A DNA stretch of 64,000 nucleotides from Xenopus tropicalis. Its lineage: Eukaryota; Chordata; Amphibia; Anura; Pipidae. Position numbers and translations under genes: made by a program. Below are positions 46,381 to 57,865 of this stretch, piece after piece. Under the pieces are notes generated by a model, which saw only the letters and a list, made by a program, of their open reading frames with translations, had not been told where the DNA came from and did not search any database. The DNA lies in the NCBI RefSeq assembly GCF_000004195.4, contig NC_030678.2, positions 33,456,201 to 33,520,200 of the forward strand, read 5' to 3'. How positions within the stretch are numbered: the first letter of the stretch is position 1; each line of letters begins with the position of its first letter.

Positions 46381-46770
46381 TTAAAAGGGGTTGTTCGCCT
46401 TTAAGTTAACTTTTAGAATGTCATAGAATCGGCAGTTCTAATTAACTTTTCAGTTGGTCTTCATTATTTATTTTATATAATTTTTCTAAGCTTTCAAATG
46501 GGGGTCACTGACCCCGGCAGCCAAAAACTATTGCTCTGGGAAGCTAAAGTTTTATTGTCATTGTTACATTTTATAGCTTATTTTCTATTCAGGTCCTCCC
46601 CTATTCATATAACAGTATGTCATTCAAACCACTCCCTGGTTGCTAAGGTAAGTTGCACTCTAGCAACCAGAAAGCTGCTGAAACTATAAACCAGAGATCT
46701 GATAAACAAAAAGTAAATTACCTAACAAACTAAAAAAATAGAATTAAAAAAAAAAACAAGAACAAAGAAC
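46381..46770 (+). mobile_element. T2-type (Kolobok-like) MITE, copy 2, right end lost
   Basis: Begins TTAA then 'aaggggttgttcgccttta' and 'gttaacttttagaatgtc'. It then follows the copy at 31029 through 'gggggtcactgacccc' and 'cctattcatataacagta'. The right terminus has decayed into an A-rich run at 46740-46770. Confidence 0.85.
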
Positions 46771-47689
46771 AAATCCCTTACAAATATATCATACACCTGT
46801 GAGCAATATAGTGGAATTCCAAGCTTTGTTATATTCTGTATAACTATTCCAGGGGTGGAATATACAATACAGATACATCATGAAACAGTTGTCACACTGC
46901 ATCTAACAAAAACCCTCTGAATATTCATCCAGGGTTTGTTTTGATGAAAAGCTGTAAAGAAAAAAAATATCTATAAAGAAAACAATAATTGGGCCAAATT
47001 AGATTTTACATAGCTAATTATATAAACATTAGCAACAGAAGTAGATTTTAGAGTTTTCTTTCAATCTTGTATCTTTCTTCTGTACAAACAATAAAATACA
47101 TCTGCCACATGAAATAATGCGCGACAGAATCCCAAAACTGTTTTGCTAGAAATCTGGAGCTTTTTTTGTATCATTTCGAACATTGCACATTGGGAATGTT
47201 GTTTAGTCGGACGCCGCAGATCCATTTCCACCTAATGATAGCTTTTATTGACATCCAATTTGAGGAAAGCAGTTGAACCAGTTTGTGGCAATAGTATCTA
47301 TAATGATAACAGTTCAATGCTTGGCTCTGCTGTGCCCATATCTTGTAAACACATTGGGGGGCTTTAGAGCTACGGCTATGTATCATTTCTGAGGCATTGT
47401 GTTTTTCCAATAGTTTAAAAACAGTATATAACAATATATATATGTGTTTATTATACCATTGTTACCTTGCATTGTTTTTTGTGGTAGCTTTGCGTTTCCA
47501 GGCTGTATTGTAACAAAAATTAAATTACAATAAATCAAAAAAGCAATACAGTTTGGCACAATCAGCTTAACACTGTTTTCTAATGGGTAAAAAGTATATT
47601 CAGAAATTCCATATTTACTGTATTAATTTTATATCTACACAAATGTCTTTACTTCAGGTTTTCTCCCTATCTATACGAGTATAAGGTCA
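46771..47689. other. No recognised feature
   Basis: AT-rich; no gene or transposon end recognised. Confidence 0.4.
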
Positions 47690-48330
47690 TCTACAAGCCT
47701 TTAGTATCTGTAGGACCCATAGGGTTAAATGGCCCCTATGGCTGTAAATCTCTACAGGTTCAGTTTCCTTAATTGCTGGACAGAAGTAAGTTAATTTACA
47801 TATTTGTGCTATTGGTTGGGCACAGGCCCAGTTGTAATTGGGGAACAGGGCCCCTTGAATGAGGCATTAGATAGTGGCAGGTGTAGCTCCCATAATAGTA
47901 CCACTCTAAGGGTGTAAGGCAGTTAGGGTTGAGCTAGAAAGAGCCGTTCTGAGCTCCTACATAGGAGTTGCAGTTTCGGAGGTATCTCTACAAGGCCATA
48001 TTGCCTGTAGTTTAGGGATCCCAGTGGATAGGGAATCAGGACAGAGGATTTCCTAAGGTGATCCACTACGGGGTGTGACGTGAGATTCCTGCTAATCTGT
48101 CCACAGGGAAATGTCAGTCTGTATTACATTCTTCATGGGATGTTGCCTGTACCACTTGCCTCTGAGAAGCTGTATTGTGAGTAACCCTGTCAAGGTTTAA
48201 TAAACTCTGGTGTGTTATTTGCAAGAACCTCTGGCACCCTCTGTTATTATTTTTCTGTATGGCAGCAAGAGAGTGTCATAGTGTAACCCATGTACTACTG
48301 GTACTAGTTCGGGAACGCAGCTAATGAGCT
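47690..48330 (+). repeat. LTR-like repeat fragment
   Basis: The segment 'agggtgtaaggcagttaggg' and 'gagctagaaagagccgttct' is echoed at 50985-51190. It is followed by an aataaa-bearing stretch (tttaataaactctggtg, 48198) like the polyadenylation part of an LTR. No paired LTR or internal domain is visible, so this is tentative. Confidence 0.35.
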
Positions 48331-48376
48331 GAAATAGAGAGAGTTACATATCCAACAATATTTTTACCTACACATA

Positions 48377-49747
48377 GGGGGGAATTCACAAAAGTGGTGA
48401 TATTCCGACAAAATAAAAGTGGAGATAGATTTGTCGGATTTTCCACCTAATTCACAAACATCTATCTCCACTTTTGTGAATTTGTCTTTTAAACAGACAG
48501 TTTTCAGATATTGTCATTTTCCCCACATTTTTTTTATGAATTTGCCTTTAGCTGTTAGTAAATGTGTCGGTGCCATCAAACCCAGTCCCACAGCTATAGG
48601 AGCCTTGAGGTAAGGATTTTACCCGCAGGATTTGGCATTTCATTTGCCATTTATCATTTCACTTTGGGGCATTTCCTGAGGGGTAATTTTAGTTTGCCCA
48701 GGGTAACTATACATAATTTTTTCAGGACAATCTGGGCTTTATAATGTTTTCTATATTTCCCTGTAATTCCACTCCTGTAACAAGATTTAAGGGTCTAAAT
48801 ACCTTCTTCTCCAGCCCCTACTCATTACTGGGCAGCAACAATCCGGCCCACTTACCAACATGCCCGGTGATAAGGGGCCCAACAGGACTAGGGCCCAGCG
48901 GGTTTTTATCCAGTGCCCTGTTGGGGCCAGTCCAACCCTGCACCCCAATATCCAAGTTTGGGTGCCAGTGTGTATGTGCTGTTTGCTGATCACCAAGATG
49001 GCTGCTGGGAACAGGTGGGGGCCAATGCTGTCGGGCAGCTCTGCAGTTCTGGACATGCTATGGGGGCACAGATAAGTTGGGGCAAATGTCAGTGAAGTGG
49101 TTAAAGAGGGGGCATTACTGCTAAAACTAAAAATTTGCCTGGGAGGCTTTACTTTTCCTTTTAATAAAAATGTTTAAAATATATTCACACAAAATGTTAT
49201 TATTGCCTCATTCATTAAGCTAAAACTAGCATAATCATGCAAATGTCAAGTAAAAACTTTTTATATATAAGATATAAATTAAACTTTTTTAATCAGTGTT
49301 TTACTTGTTTATAAAATGTTAATGAGGCTTTTTGCACCTATTGTTCTAGGGTTAGACAGAAACTTGTCCCCTAACAATAGGCTGCCAATCCCCATTACTA
49401 TGTTAACGATCCCCCAATGGGGCTCCTTCCTTAGGTGTGAAATGGAGACTGGGTGAAACAAAACAAAACAGAAGAGATTAGAATTGGTCTGAGTTACACT
49501 AAGCTTTACTCCATTTTGAAAATGTTGGGGGAAAATGTCGGGAAAAAATGTTGTTAAAACGTCGTATAGATGTCGTTTAAACGATACATTCACAAAAGTG
49601 TCTGTAAACTGTCTTTCTTTCACCAAAAACAGAAAAGTGGCAGTTGAGTCGGAATTTAGGCGGATTTCTGTTTGTGAATCTGGAGAAAGTGTTTTCCACC
49701 AGTTTTTCTCCAAAAAAGGGCCATCTCCACTTTTGTGAATTCCCCCC
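48377..49747. mobile_element. 1.37-kb MITE-like element 'ggggggaattcacaaaagtg'
   Basis: Left end 'ggggggaattcacaaaagtg' and right end 'cacttttgtgaattcccccc' are inverted repeats of about 25 bp. They are flanked by ATA at 48374-48376 and 49748-49750, a 3-bp target duplication. The left part has a further inverted motif (gtggagatagatttgtcgg and its partner near 48460). A fragment of another family ('aggactagggcccag', near 48885) seems nested. The 162-codon - strand frame at 49309-49797 runs past the element's right end and has no transposase-like motif. Confidence 0.8.
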
Positions 49748-49848
49748 ATACAGTCTTCTTCAAAGATGTGGCTAAAGGACACAAAAGAAGAGGCCAAAGG
49801 ACATAAAACCTTATGGTTTGGACTGGGAGGTTCTCAACTGAGTCCAAG

Positions 49849-50534
49849 GGGTCGATTCACTAAAGGTCAATAAGCGTTATCGCATGCTTTTTTGCGGTAA
49901 AATTGACACGAAAAAACCAGCGTGATTTGCTAAAGTATTATCGCATGCGTTAAGTCGCATATCGCATGCGTTAAATAGCATGCAACCGAATGCGTTAATT
50001 TTAACGCATGCGTTAATTCTCGTGCAGAAATAATACTAACGCATGATTCACAAACACATATCCGCGCTAAATATTAGTCTGTGCGAAAAATGACACCTAC
50101 TTGAGGCAGGCGGTAATTATATAAATGTACAGTTAATGAGCTTTTGGCAACACAATATGGACTTTACTGTGTTATTTATTCAAGTCTGTGTTGGCCCCAG
50201 AGTGATGCAGCCTCCAGTTTGCAGGGAAATGGGCATTTTCAGAACAGTAGTTTTGGCGTGTATGGGTAATATGGCGTGTATTGCTAATATGGTGTGCGTT
50301 TTTTCTCATGCGGCAACAATTTGTGCGCGTTGCATTAATTAGTGCGCGTCACGTCAAATACCGCATGAAAATAGCCTTCGAGGCTTAAATAATGCAAACA
50401 GCATTGCGTCTAAATTAACGCAAGTATCCTTTTGGTGAATCGTGCGTTAAGACGCGAAAAATAAGACGCAATAAAATTTTTAACGCATGCTATTAATAGC
50501 GCTTGTTTTAACGCACCTTAGTGAATCGTCTCCC
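49849..50534. mobile_element. MITE 'gggtcgattcactaaaggt' (685 bp)
   Basis: Left end 'gggtcgattcactaaaggt' and right end 'accttagtgaatcgtctccc' are inverted repeats, flanked by AAG at 49846-49848 and 50535-50537 (3-bp duplication). The interior has many 'cgcatgcgttaa' and 'taacgcatg' motifs, i.e. repeated palindromes. No coding capacity. Confidence 0.85.
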
Positions 50535-50984
50535 AAGTGTCAAGACTGACCACAGCAGGTAAGGGCAAGGGTAAGGGCAATGCAGGAAACACATTCACTC
50601 ACAGGGACTCAGGACTCAGGACTCAGAAAAAGGCTTTGATGATCCAGCACAGGAAGAGGAAGAGGCAAGTTTACATAGCCCCTTTAACGGGAAACTACTT
50701 GCAGCTATACCTGAAGAATTATAGGTGGAAGGCAAAGAACAAAGCTTTCTTCCCATACAAATCCTTGCAATGAATCAATAACACCCCCACTGTCTTTAAT
50801 ATATGGTGTTAAACCCTGTATTAGATGTGGCCGTAATATACAGTTTATATTCAATTACTTACACATTTATATAATAGATAAAACGGTACATTTTCCACTT
50901 CTTGAAAAGTACAAGTACTATGGTTGGGGCCTCTTACATTCTTTCCTATTAGAAAGCCTGCTGGAGAGCCTGGAACACAAGGCC
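50535..50984. other. No recognised feature
   Basis: A small (gggtaa/gggcaa) repeat near 50560-50580 and a doubled 'ggactca' near 50610-50625. Confidence 0.4.
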
Positions 50985-51190
50985 CCAGTAAAGAAGACAT
51001 GCCCTAAAGGAGCAATCGCTTTGGTGTAAGTCAGGGAACAGGGACCCTGTAATTGAGAAATGAAGACAGCAGTAAATAAGCTCCCGGTACATGCTAGGAG
51101 TGTAAGGCAGAGGGGTGGAGCAAGAAAGAGCAGTTCTGAGCTCCAGTGTAGGAGGATAGATTGTAAGTATCTCTCTTAGGTGATATTATA
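50985..51190 (+). repeat. LTR-like repeat fragment, second copy
   Basis: Shares 'gagtgtaaggcag', 'gagcaagaaagagcagttct' and 'gagctcc.gtgtagga' with 47900-47990. Orientation is the same. Class uncertain. Confidence 0.4.
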
Positions 51191-51770
51191 TGTTCAAGGG
51201 AGCTAGAACTGAATTGTAGGCTAAAATAGGGTTACAGTTGTTTGTCTGTATTGGTCTAAATCCTAAAGAAAATAAAACATACATAGCAAATGGGATACAT
51301 AACTATCTGAAATAATTTAAGACATGATTACATTTGACAGATTCCTTATAAATAGCAGCTGCCTGGTGAGAGGCTAAGTGACATTGGACTGAATACGTTG
51401 AATATTAAAAATGAATCAATAAATAAATAACTGTCAAATTGAAAAACAGTGATGCGCATAGTATTTTATTTAGGTTCATAAACATGTCAGTCTGGCTTTA
51501 TTGCATTGGATTTCCTAATATTATGAGAGGGTACCTGTATTACCATAGCACCTGATGCTGTCTGAGGATTCACTTTTTTTAGTGTGAAATTCTGCTAGTA
51601 AATATTAGTTGCTGGATCCAAGCAGGAAATGCTACAGGCAACCTCACGTGCTGCCTCATCCGTCATTCTGTTGCCTTTTAGTAGATGTGACTCTAACAGG
51701 TACCGTAGCTGCACATCCTGGCTCTTTAGCTTTGGACTAAAAGATAGACTTGGGTAGCAAGCCCCCTTAT
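51191..51770. other. No recognised feature
   Basis: AT-rich sequence with no supported gene. Confidence 0.4.
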
Positions 51771-52193
51771 GTAATAAAAGGCACTATGTTTGCACAGGAG
51801 CAGTAACCCATAGCAACCAATAAGATGTTTGCTTTTAAACAGGTGACCAGTAAATATTTCCTGCTGATTGGTTGCTATGGGCAGGCCCGGATTTGTGGAG
51901 AGGCCACAAAGGCCCGGGCCTAGGGCGGCAGAAACCTGGGGGCGGCATGCTGCCTCGCCGCACCAAAATCTAAAAAGTTTTCTACCCATACGGAGCAATA
52001 GGGGGACTTCTCCCCACTGCTCCGTATCCAAGTTTGGCCCACTGCGCATGTGCGCGCAAGGCGCCCCGCCCCCCCCCCCCCGCACGGAAACCCCTCTCCC
52101 CCTGTATCACGCATGCGCACTCGGGGGGTGGGGGGGCGTGCGACCGGCCCTGGCTATGGGTTGCTCCTGGGCAAACCTAGTGTCTTTTATTAC
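51771..52193. mobile_element. Older foldback MITE 'gtaataaaaggcacta', carrying a nested hAT
   Basis: Left 'gtaataaaaggcactatgtt' and right 'aacctagtgtcttttattac' are inverted; inside them 'gcacaggagcagtaaccc' mirrors 'gggttgctcctgggc'. Removing 51882-52160 restores a continuous foldback, showing that the inner element came later. Confidence 0.75.
51882..52152. mobile_element. hAT-type MITE with intact 8-bp target duplication
   Basis: Ends CAGGCCCGG and CCGGCCCTG are inverted repeats. The 8-bp gctatggg lies on both sides (51874-51881 and 52153-52160). CAG ends with an 8-bp duplication are the hallmark of hAT insertions. The 271-bp element is very GC-rich, with a C-run at 52067-52081, and has no transposase. 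Confidence 0.92.
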
Positions 52194-53256
52194 TTATTTC
52201 CTTATGCTTCCTAAATTTACCTTGTAAATTACCTTGTTTTTTCTTTTGCGATTGTATATGATGGCGATTTTTTTTGCAGTGCAATGCATGATAAATTTTG
52301 TATATGTGTCACACTGCAAACATTGCTGTCATCTAACATACATGATATTATCAAACATACGTGATTATTATGTGGCTTGATTCATATAATACTTTCAACA
52401 ACATGCTAAAATGTATTTAACAGCAGCGAGCTGGCAAATCCCATCATTTTTAATGGCAAAGTTTAAAGGCAATTAAATAAAGAATCAATATGTGTATTGA
52501 CTTTTACTGTTGAAAATGTCTATTCTAATGATCCTGTAAATAGTTAAATAGTACACAAAGCAAGTAGATAAACCATTCACCAAACCTTGTATGGGGTGTA
52601 TAAATATTTAATGACAAATATATGTTAATCTTTGATATTAGTTATATTGATCAGTTCCAGCGCACTTGTGATAGATCTGACCAGACATTTCAATACACAG
52701 TAGTGGCTGTAGCAGCCTATTGCACTTGGAAGATTATGGCCAGAGAATAAAACCCATGGTTTATGCCACATAATGGGATAACTAATGGCATGGCACCTTC
52801 TTGATAAGAGGATAATTGTTCCCATTAATTAAAGGCATACTAGTCCTGGAATAAAAACTATAATCTGTAGTAGAGTGTGTTAAAATAATGGCAAATCTAT
52901 AGATGAAATATACTTACAATCAACAACAATTAAAGGGGGTCTGTTATCTCCATAGGAAACAGGTTCCTCTCCTGCTCCTGTAGAAATAATAGGGCTCATA
53001 TACAAATACCAAAATAAATGTGGTCATGCTTCAATGGATGCAATTGCTGCTCTTATGGACATACTTGTGGTCAAACTTGCTCTGTGCACTTCCGTATAGT
53101 TGTGCTTGGCACTAGTGCATTGGTGTTAGATCACATACTGTTGCAGATGGGAATCCTGGAGCTACCATAACCTTCAGCCAGCCTCCTGGTCCAAGTCTGC
53201 CCCCTGAGTGGGGCGAACTGAGAGGTGGACGATGGGGGAATGAGGGACCAGACTTA
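52194..53256. other. No recognised gene
   Basis: AT-rich; 'attaaagggggtctgttatc' at 52929 looks like one end of a T2-like element without its partner. Confidence 0.35.
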
Positions 53257-53715
53257 GGGGCACATTTACTAAGACACGAATCTGAACCGAATTGGAAAAA
53301 TTCCGATTTGAAAACGAACATTTTGCGACTTTTTCGTATTTTTTGCGATTTTTTCGGCGTCTTTACGACTTTTCGGAAATTGTCGCAACTTTTTCGTTAC
53401 CAATACGATTTGCGCGAAAAAACGTGAGTTTTTCGTAGCCATTCCGAAAGTTGCGCAAAATCTGGAGATTTTTTCGTAGCGTTAAAACTTGTGCGAAAAG
53501 TTGCGCCTTTTTCGTAGCGTTAAAACTTAAAAGGTGCGACGTTTCGCGCAAGTTTTAACGCTACGGAAAAATCGCAACTCACGTTTTTTTGCACAAATCG
53601 TATTAGTAACGAAAAAGTCGCGACAATTTTCCGAAAAAATCGCAAAATACCGATCATTACGAAAAAAACGCAATCGGACGCATTCGGCCCGTTCGTGGGT
53701 TAGTAAATGTGCCCC
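53257..53715. mobile_element. Harbinger-like MITE 'ggggcacatttactaa', copy 2
   Basis: Left 'ggggcacatttactaagac' and right 'ttagtaaatgtgcccc' are inverted repeats. Both arms run in 'cgactttttcg' repeats and meet near 53500-53540 in 'gcgttaaaacttaaaaggtg'. Flanks are TTA and TAA, an imperfect duplication. Confidence 0.85.
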
Positions 53716-54417
53716 TAAGGGTGCATAAGAAGTACTTGTCTAGCAGCCCCCCCCCAACTGCTGCACCCTAGGCACTTGCCTCTTCTGCCTACCCCTAGTT
53801 CTGGCCCTATCCACTTTAAAAATGGAAGCAATTCCAGGATTCTTATAGTAGCCCCCGCCCAAGCCACAACCTTCTATCTTTTATTTATATCTATTAGTAT
53901 CTACCACAGAGACGCTTACTACTTTGCTAAACTGGTCTGCCAAAGACCCTACCTACAAAGAACGAAGGGAACAGAGAGACATTATGGAAAAGATCCTACA
54001 CACCAAACTGTGCTAATATTGTGCACTGCACTTACACCATCTTACCATAGCAGAGAGCTATAAAGGCATAATTGCAAACTGTAGTGATATATCATAGTGC
54101 AGATATACAGGGTCTCCACTGCAATGCAGAATCAATAAATGGATAGGTTGTTCTAAAAGATCTGTTTATACTTCTGATTGATCTCTAATGCATCTGTGTT
54201 AATATACAGAATATATGCACTTTCTAGAATGCAGTGATTGGTTTAAAAAGCACTGATCTGTAATTCAGAAGCTAGTAAATACATGCATATTTTACCATAC
54301 CTACAAACAGCCTGCCAGGGGATAATGTCATAATAGCTGCAAACTTGCAAATACTGCTAAACCCAATATGGCGGAAGAACACATAGTAGACATAGTAATT
54401 GGACTTCATGTGGTAAT
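53716..54417. other. No recognised feature
   Basis: A C-run at 53747-53755; no gene or transposon recognised. Confidence 0.4.
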
Positions 54418-54725
54418 CCAGGGATCTTCAACCTTTTTTTACTCATGAGCCACACTCCCATGTAAAAAGCACTGGTGAGCCACACAAGCATACAAAAGTT
54501 TTTTGGGGTTCCAAATTAGGGCAGTGATTGACTATTTGGTAGCCCCATGTGGACTGCTGGCCTGCAGGAGGCTCTGCTTGGAGTAAAACTGTGTATTTAG
54601 TCTTCCCAAACTTGCCTCCAAGCCAGAAATGTAAAAATGGGAACCTACTTTGAGGCCACTGGGAGCAACATCAAATGGGGTGGTGAGCAACATGTTGCTT
54701 GCGAGCCACTGGTTGGGGATCACTG
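54418..54725 (+). mobile_element. hAT-like MITE, 'gatccccaacc' family, copy 3
   Basis: Left 'ccagggatcttcaacctttt' and right 'ggttggggatcactg' are the family ends; 'ggtgagcaacatgttgcttg' is the landmark shared with copies at 15065 and 23518. Confidence 0.8.
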
Positions 54726-55795
54726 AGCTGGTGGGTACAGCTATCATTGAGTACGCTTGGGTGCAAGACAGCCTTAACAAATGCCTTGACCAGCCTTTTA
54801 ATACAGGGTTCCATTACACTAGAATACTTGAACGGTCTGTTGCATTGTGGGTAAACACATGGCAAATCGCAACAGTTTGGATTTTGCACTCTTTTAGTTA
54901 ATGACCCCTTACATCATTTTGTAGGAAGGACTTTCAATGATTGGTAGATTAGGTCAGAGCTTAAACAATAAGGGTCTTGTTATCTATTGATCTAGAAGGA
55001 AATTTACGAGACTGGAACCCATTGACTTCGTCATGCTGGTGGCCACACAGATCAATATTAATTGCAATAATGGACAGGATTGAATAAAACTAGTTACTAA
55101 CAGATCAATGCCTCTCAGCAAAGATAAGTGCCACTGTTTATTCATGTCATCCCAGAATAACCCTGACTTATGAGCGGTCCTTTGTTGTTTCCTTGCAGAG
55201 GCTGCATTCATTAGGGAAAGTGATCTACAGAAGAGGCTGGGAAAGAGCAGCAACACGTTGTGCATTTCAAGTTTCCCTTAAAAGTCTCTTAAGTCCCTGT
55301 ATACTTATTGACTCTTTCAGGTAACACCTTGGCTTCTTTACACCCATGGAGCATTGATTTGTCAGCAACGTGAAGTTTCCTTTACTGCTAGCACGCCATG
55401 ACATTTAATATACTGAAAACAATCAATTAGAAACATTTTTCCCCAAGAACAAAACGCTAAGGGGATATTCCTAAAGAACCACATTTAATTGTATAATGTC
55501 TTTGCACAGTTTTGTTGCTATTCTTGCTTTTTTGCCATCTAGAGATTTACAAATTTTATAAAAACCAAAAAAGTCAACAGCGCCGTGTTTAAAATATTCT
55601 AATTCTTAGAGAAAACTCATTAAAGAAATCTTGCTCCTATTACACAATTATGGGGTGATGGCTTCTTGGAACTGATTCATAAAATACATGGAACCAAATA
55701 CTCTGTATATCCCCCAGAATCCTTTAGCTTATGAGGACTCTTTATGAACAAAGAAAACTGTACTAATAGCCAACTGGGTTGGACTGCAGGCAGAT
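54726..55795. other. No recognised feature
   Basis: AT-rich sequence without a supported gene. Confidence 0.4.
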
Positions 55796-56095
55796 GAGAA
55801 GGATGGAGGGCCCTGGTCTTCCAACTACTGAGAAGGATGGAGGACACTGGTCTTCCAACTACTGAGAAGGATGGAGGACCCTGGTCTTCCAGCTACTGAG
55901 AAGGATGGAGGGCCCTGGCCTTCCAGCTACTGAGAAGGATGGAGGACCCTGGACTTCCAGCTACTGAGAAGGATGGAGGGCCCTGGTCTTCCAGCTACTG
56001 AGAAGGATGGAGGACCCTGGACTTCCAGCTACTGAGAAGGATGGAGGGCCCTGGCCTTCCAGCTACTGAGAACGATGGAGGACCCTGGACTTCTA
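55796..56095 (+). repeat. 34-bp minisatellite, 9 copies
   Basis: 'gaaggatggagg' returns every 34 bp from 55798; the last unit reads gaacgatgg. Units alternate between 'ggccctggtctt/ggccctggcctt' and 'gaccctggactt', giving a two-unit pattern in the right half. Confidence 0.95.
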
Positions 56096-56738
56096 AAACA
56101 GAGGTGGGGCCACCAAAAGAATGCAGTTGCCTGTGGAACTTGGCCAGAAAGAGAAACTTAAAGACTTGGATCTCTGCACAGAGAAATCCATTAGCTGCCT
56201 GCCCAGCTGCAGGAGGTGATCAATGCCACTGTTGAGAGTGTGAGTGTTGCAAAGCAGCCTGTGATCTACAGAGAGCCAGTCTTTGCAAGCACACCCGTAA
56301 GAAGATATTCACTAGTAGGATATTGGGAGAGATACAAGTTTGTAACCCGCTGAGCAGGGACAGGTCTTGTATATGTGCAGGCTGTGTAGAAGCAACTGCT
56401 TTTTTGCCAAATTGAATTGGATTTTAATGGTGTAGTTGTTAAGATTGTATTTCATTATGTGCAGTGCAGATATCTCAGTCAACCATGTAAAGTGTTATTT
56501 TCCATCTAATTAATATTTTTTTAAGTTTGAATTATGGTGTGTGGGCAGCCATCTCAGTTCTTTATGCATGATCTCCCTAATGTATACGATTGAGCTCTCA
56601 TTCTCCAGCTGGGTGCTATTCAGGCAGCTACCACTAGCTGGCACATGGATGCACATTCAATAGTACAGAAAACTTTGACTTGTAGGATGTTGAGACCTAC
56701 TCCTGTATTTGATGTGTCAGTACCCTCAGAGCAATCAG
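56096..56738. other. No recognised feature
   Basis: Ordinary sequence between the minisatellite and a MITE cluster. Confidence 0.4.
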
Positions 56739-56855
56739 GTCTGGACTGACATTCAAAATACATTCAAGTACACAGAGGCCCAAACAGCCCCCCACCAGCC
56801 CAATAAATAGTGACTGTCTATGGCATCTTACAACAGCCTCTCTGGTATTTGCCAG
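56739..56855 (-). mobile_element. hAT-like MITE fragment, inverted match to 7384-7463
   Basis: Starts 'caggtctggactgacattca' and contains 'gtacacagaggcccaaacag' and 'gtgactgtctatggcatctt'. The right end is cut off by the MITE at 56864. Confidence 0.65.
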
Positions 56856-56863
56856 AACACATA

Positions 56864-57123
56864 GGGGCTGATTTACTAATCCACGAATCCGAATCCCGAA
56901 TGGGAAAAAATCGGATTGCAAACGAACATTTTGCGACTTTTTCGTATTTTTTGCGATTTTTTCGTCACCGTCGCGACTTTTTCGTAGCCGTTACGACTTG
57001 CGCGAATTGTCCCGACTTTTGCATAGCCATTACGACTTCGTATTGAGTCACAAAATACCGTTCATTACGAAAAAAACGCATTCGGACACTTTTCGGACGT
57101 TCGTGGATTAGTAAATGTGCCCC
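56864..57123. mobile_element. Harbinger-like MITE 'ggggcacatttactaa', copy 3
   Basis: Left 'ggggctgatttactaatcca' and right 'tggattagtaaatgtgcccc', flanked on both sides by ATA (56861-56863 and 57124-57126). The shortest copy, with no internal minisatellite. Confidence 0.88.
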
Positions 57124-57140
57124 ATAGTCTAACACTGAGG

Positions 57141-57443
57141 TAGAGTTGTCACCCAGCCAGGGCCAGTATCATAAATATACCAGCAATGTACTTGCTGGTA
57201 AATTGTAATAAGCATCCCTCTGGCCCTGGCCTGCCCAATCTGCCTCTGAAACACCCCTCCAAATCCCTCTCCCAGATCATCCCTTTACCACACACTACTC
57301 AGTAAGGTTGCTAGCTGTGGCCGCTGATGTCACAATTCCCCCCCATCACATCATGACCCAGTGCCCAATGCCATCGACCTGCCCTCTCAGAGACATGCCC
57401 CCACCCTGACCGATATTAGAAGCTACAAAAGGTGGCAACCCTA
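57141..57443 (-). mobile_element. MITE with 'agggttgccaccttt' ends, copy 2
   Basis: Left 'agagttgtcacccagcca' and right 'aaaaggtggcaaccct', opposite in orientation to 11752-12026. 'gatattagaagctacaaaag' is shared, inverted, with the first copy. Confidence 0.72.
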
Positions 57444-57652
57444 TGCTGAGGTCCCCCTGACATAGTTCCATGAGTGCCAGCCACTGTACTTTTCATTTAA
57501 TACAATGTATTATCAGAAGGAGTGGCAGGCAGACATTTGGTTAATGTAATAGTTTATGCACATCTTTGTTTTAACAATGCCTTCTGATTTGTTGCTGTGA
57601 CTTATTTCAGAAAAAGATGCAATGTTGTGTTTTCTGGTGATAAGCACAAGCC

Positions 57653-57865
57653 TTAAGCCGGCCATACACGCACTGATAATATCTCGTACGATATTCGGTG
57701 CGTGTATGGCTGCTCAAAGAGGTGACCCATATTGCAAAAGGCTGCCGATATCAGTCGACTCATCGATCGACCAGGTTAAAACCTGAAGGAGCCCGAGCAA
57801 AATCTACATCGTGTCACCAATGGTCGCACGAAAGATTAAAATTGCTATGTGTATGGCCACCTTAA
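57653..57865. mobile_element. TTAA-type MITE, 'ggccatacacg' family, intact copy
   Basis: TTAA at 57653-57656 and 57862-57865 flank ends 'gccggccatacacg' and 'gtgtatggccacc'. A second inverted copy of 'ggtgcgtgtatggc' lies inside (57698-57711). 213 bp in all. Confidence 0.88.

Noticed and set aside
49309..49797. 162-codon - strand frame
   Set aside because: Runs across the right end of the MITE at 48377-49747 into its flank, with no transposase-like or other recognisable motif.
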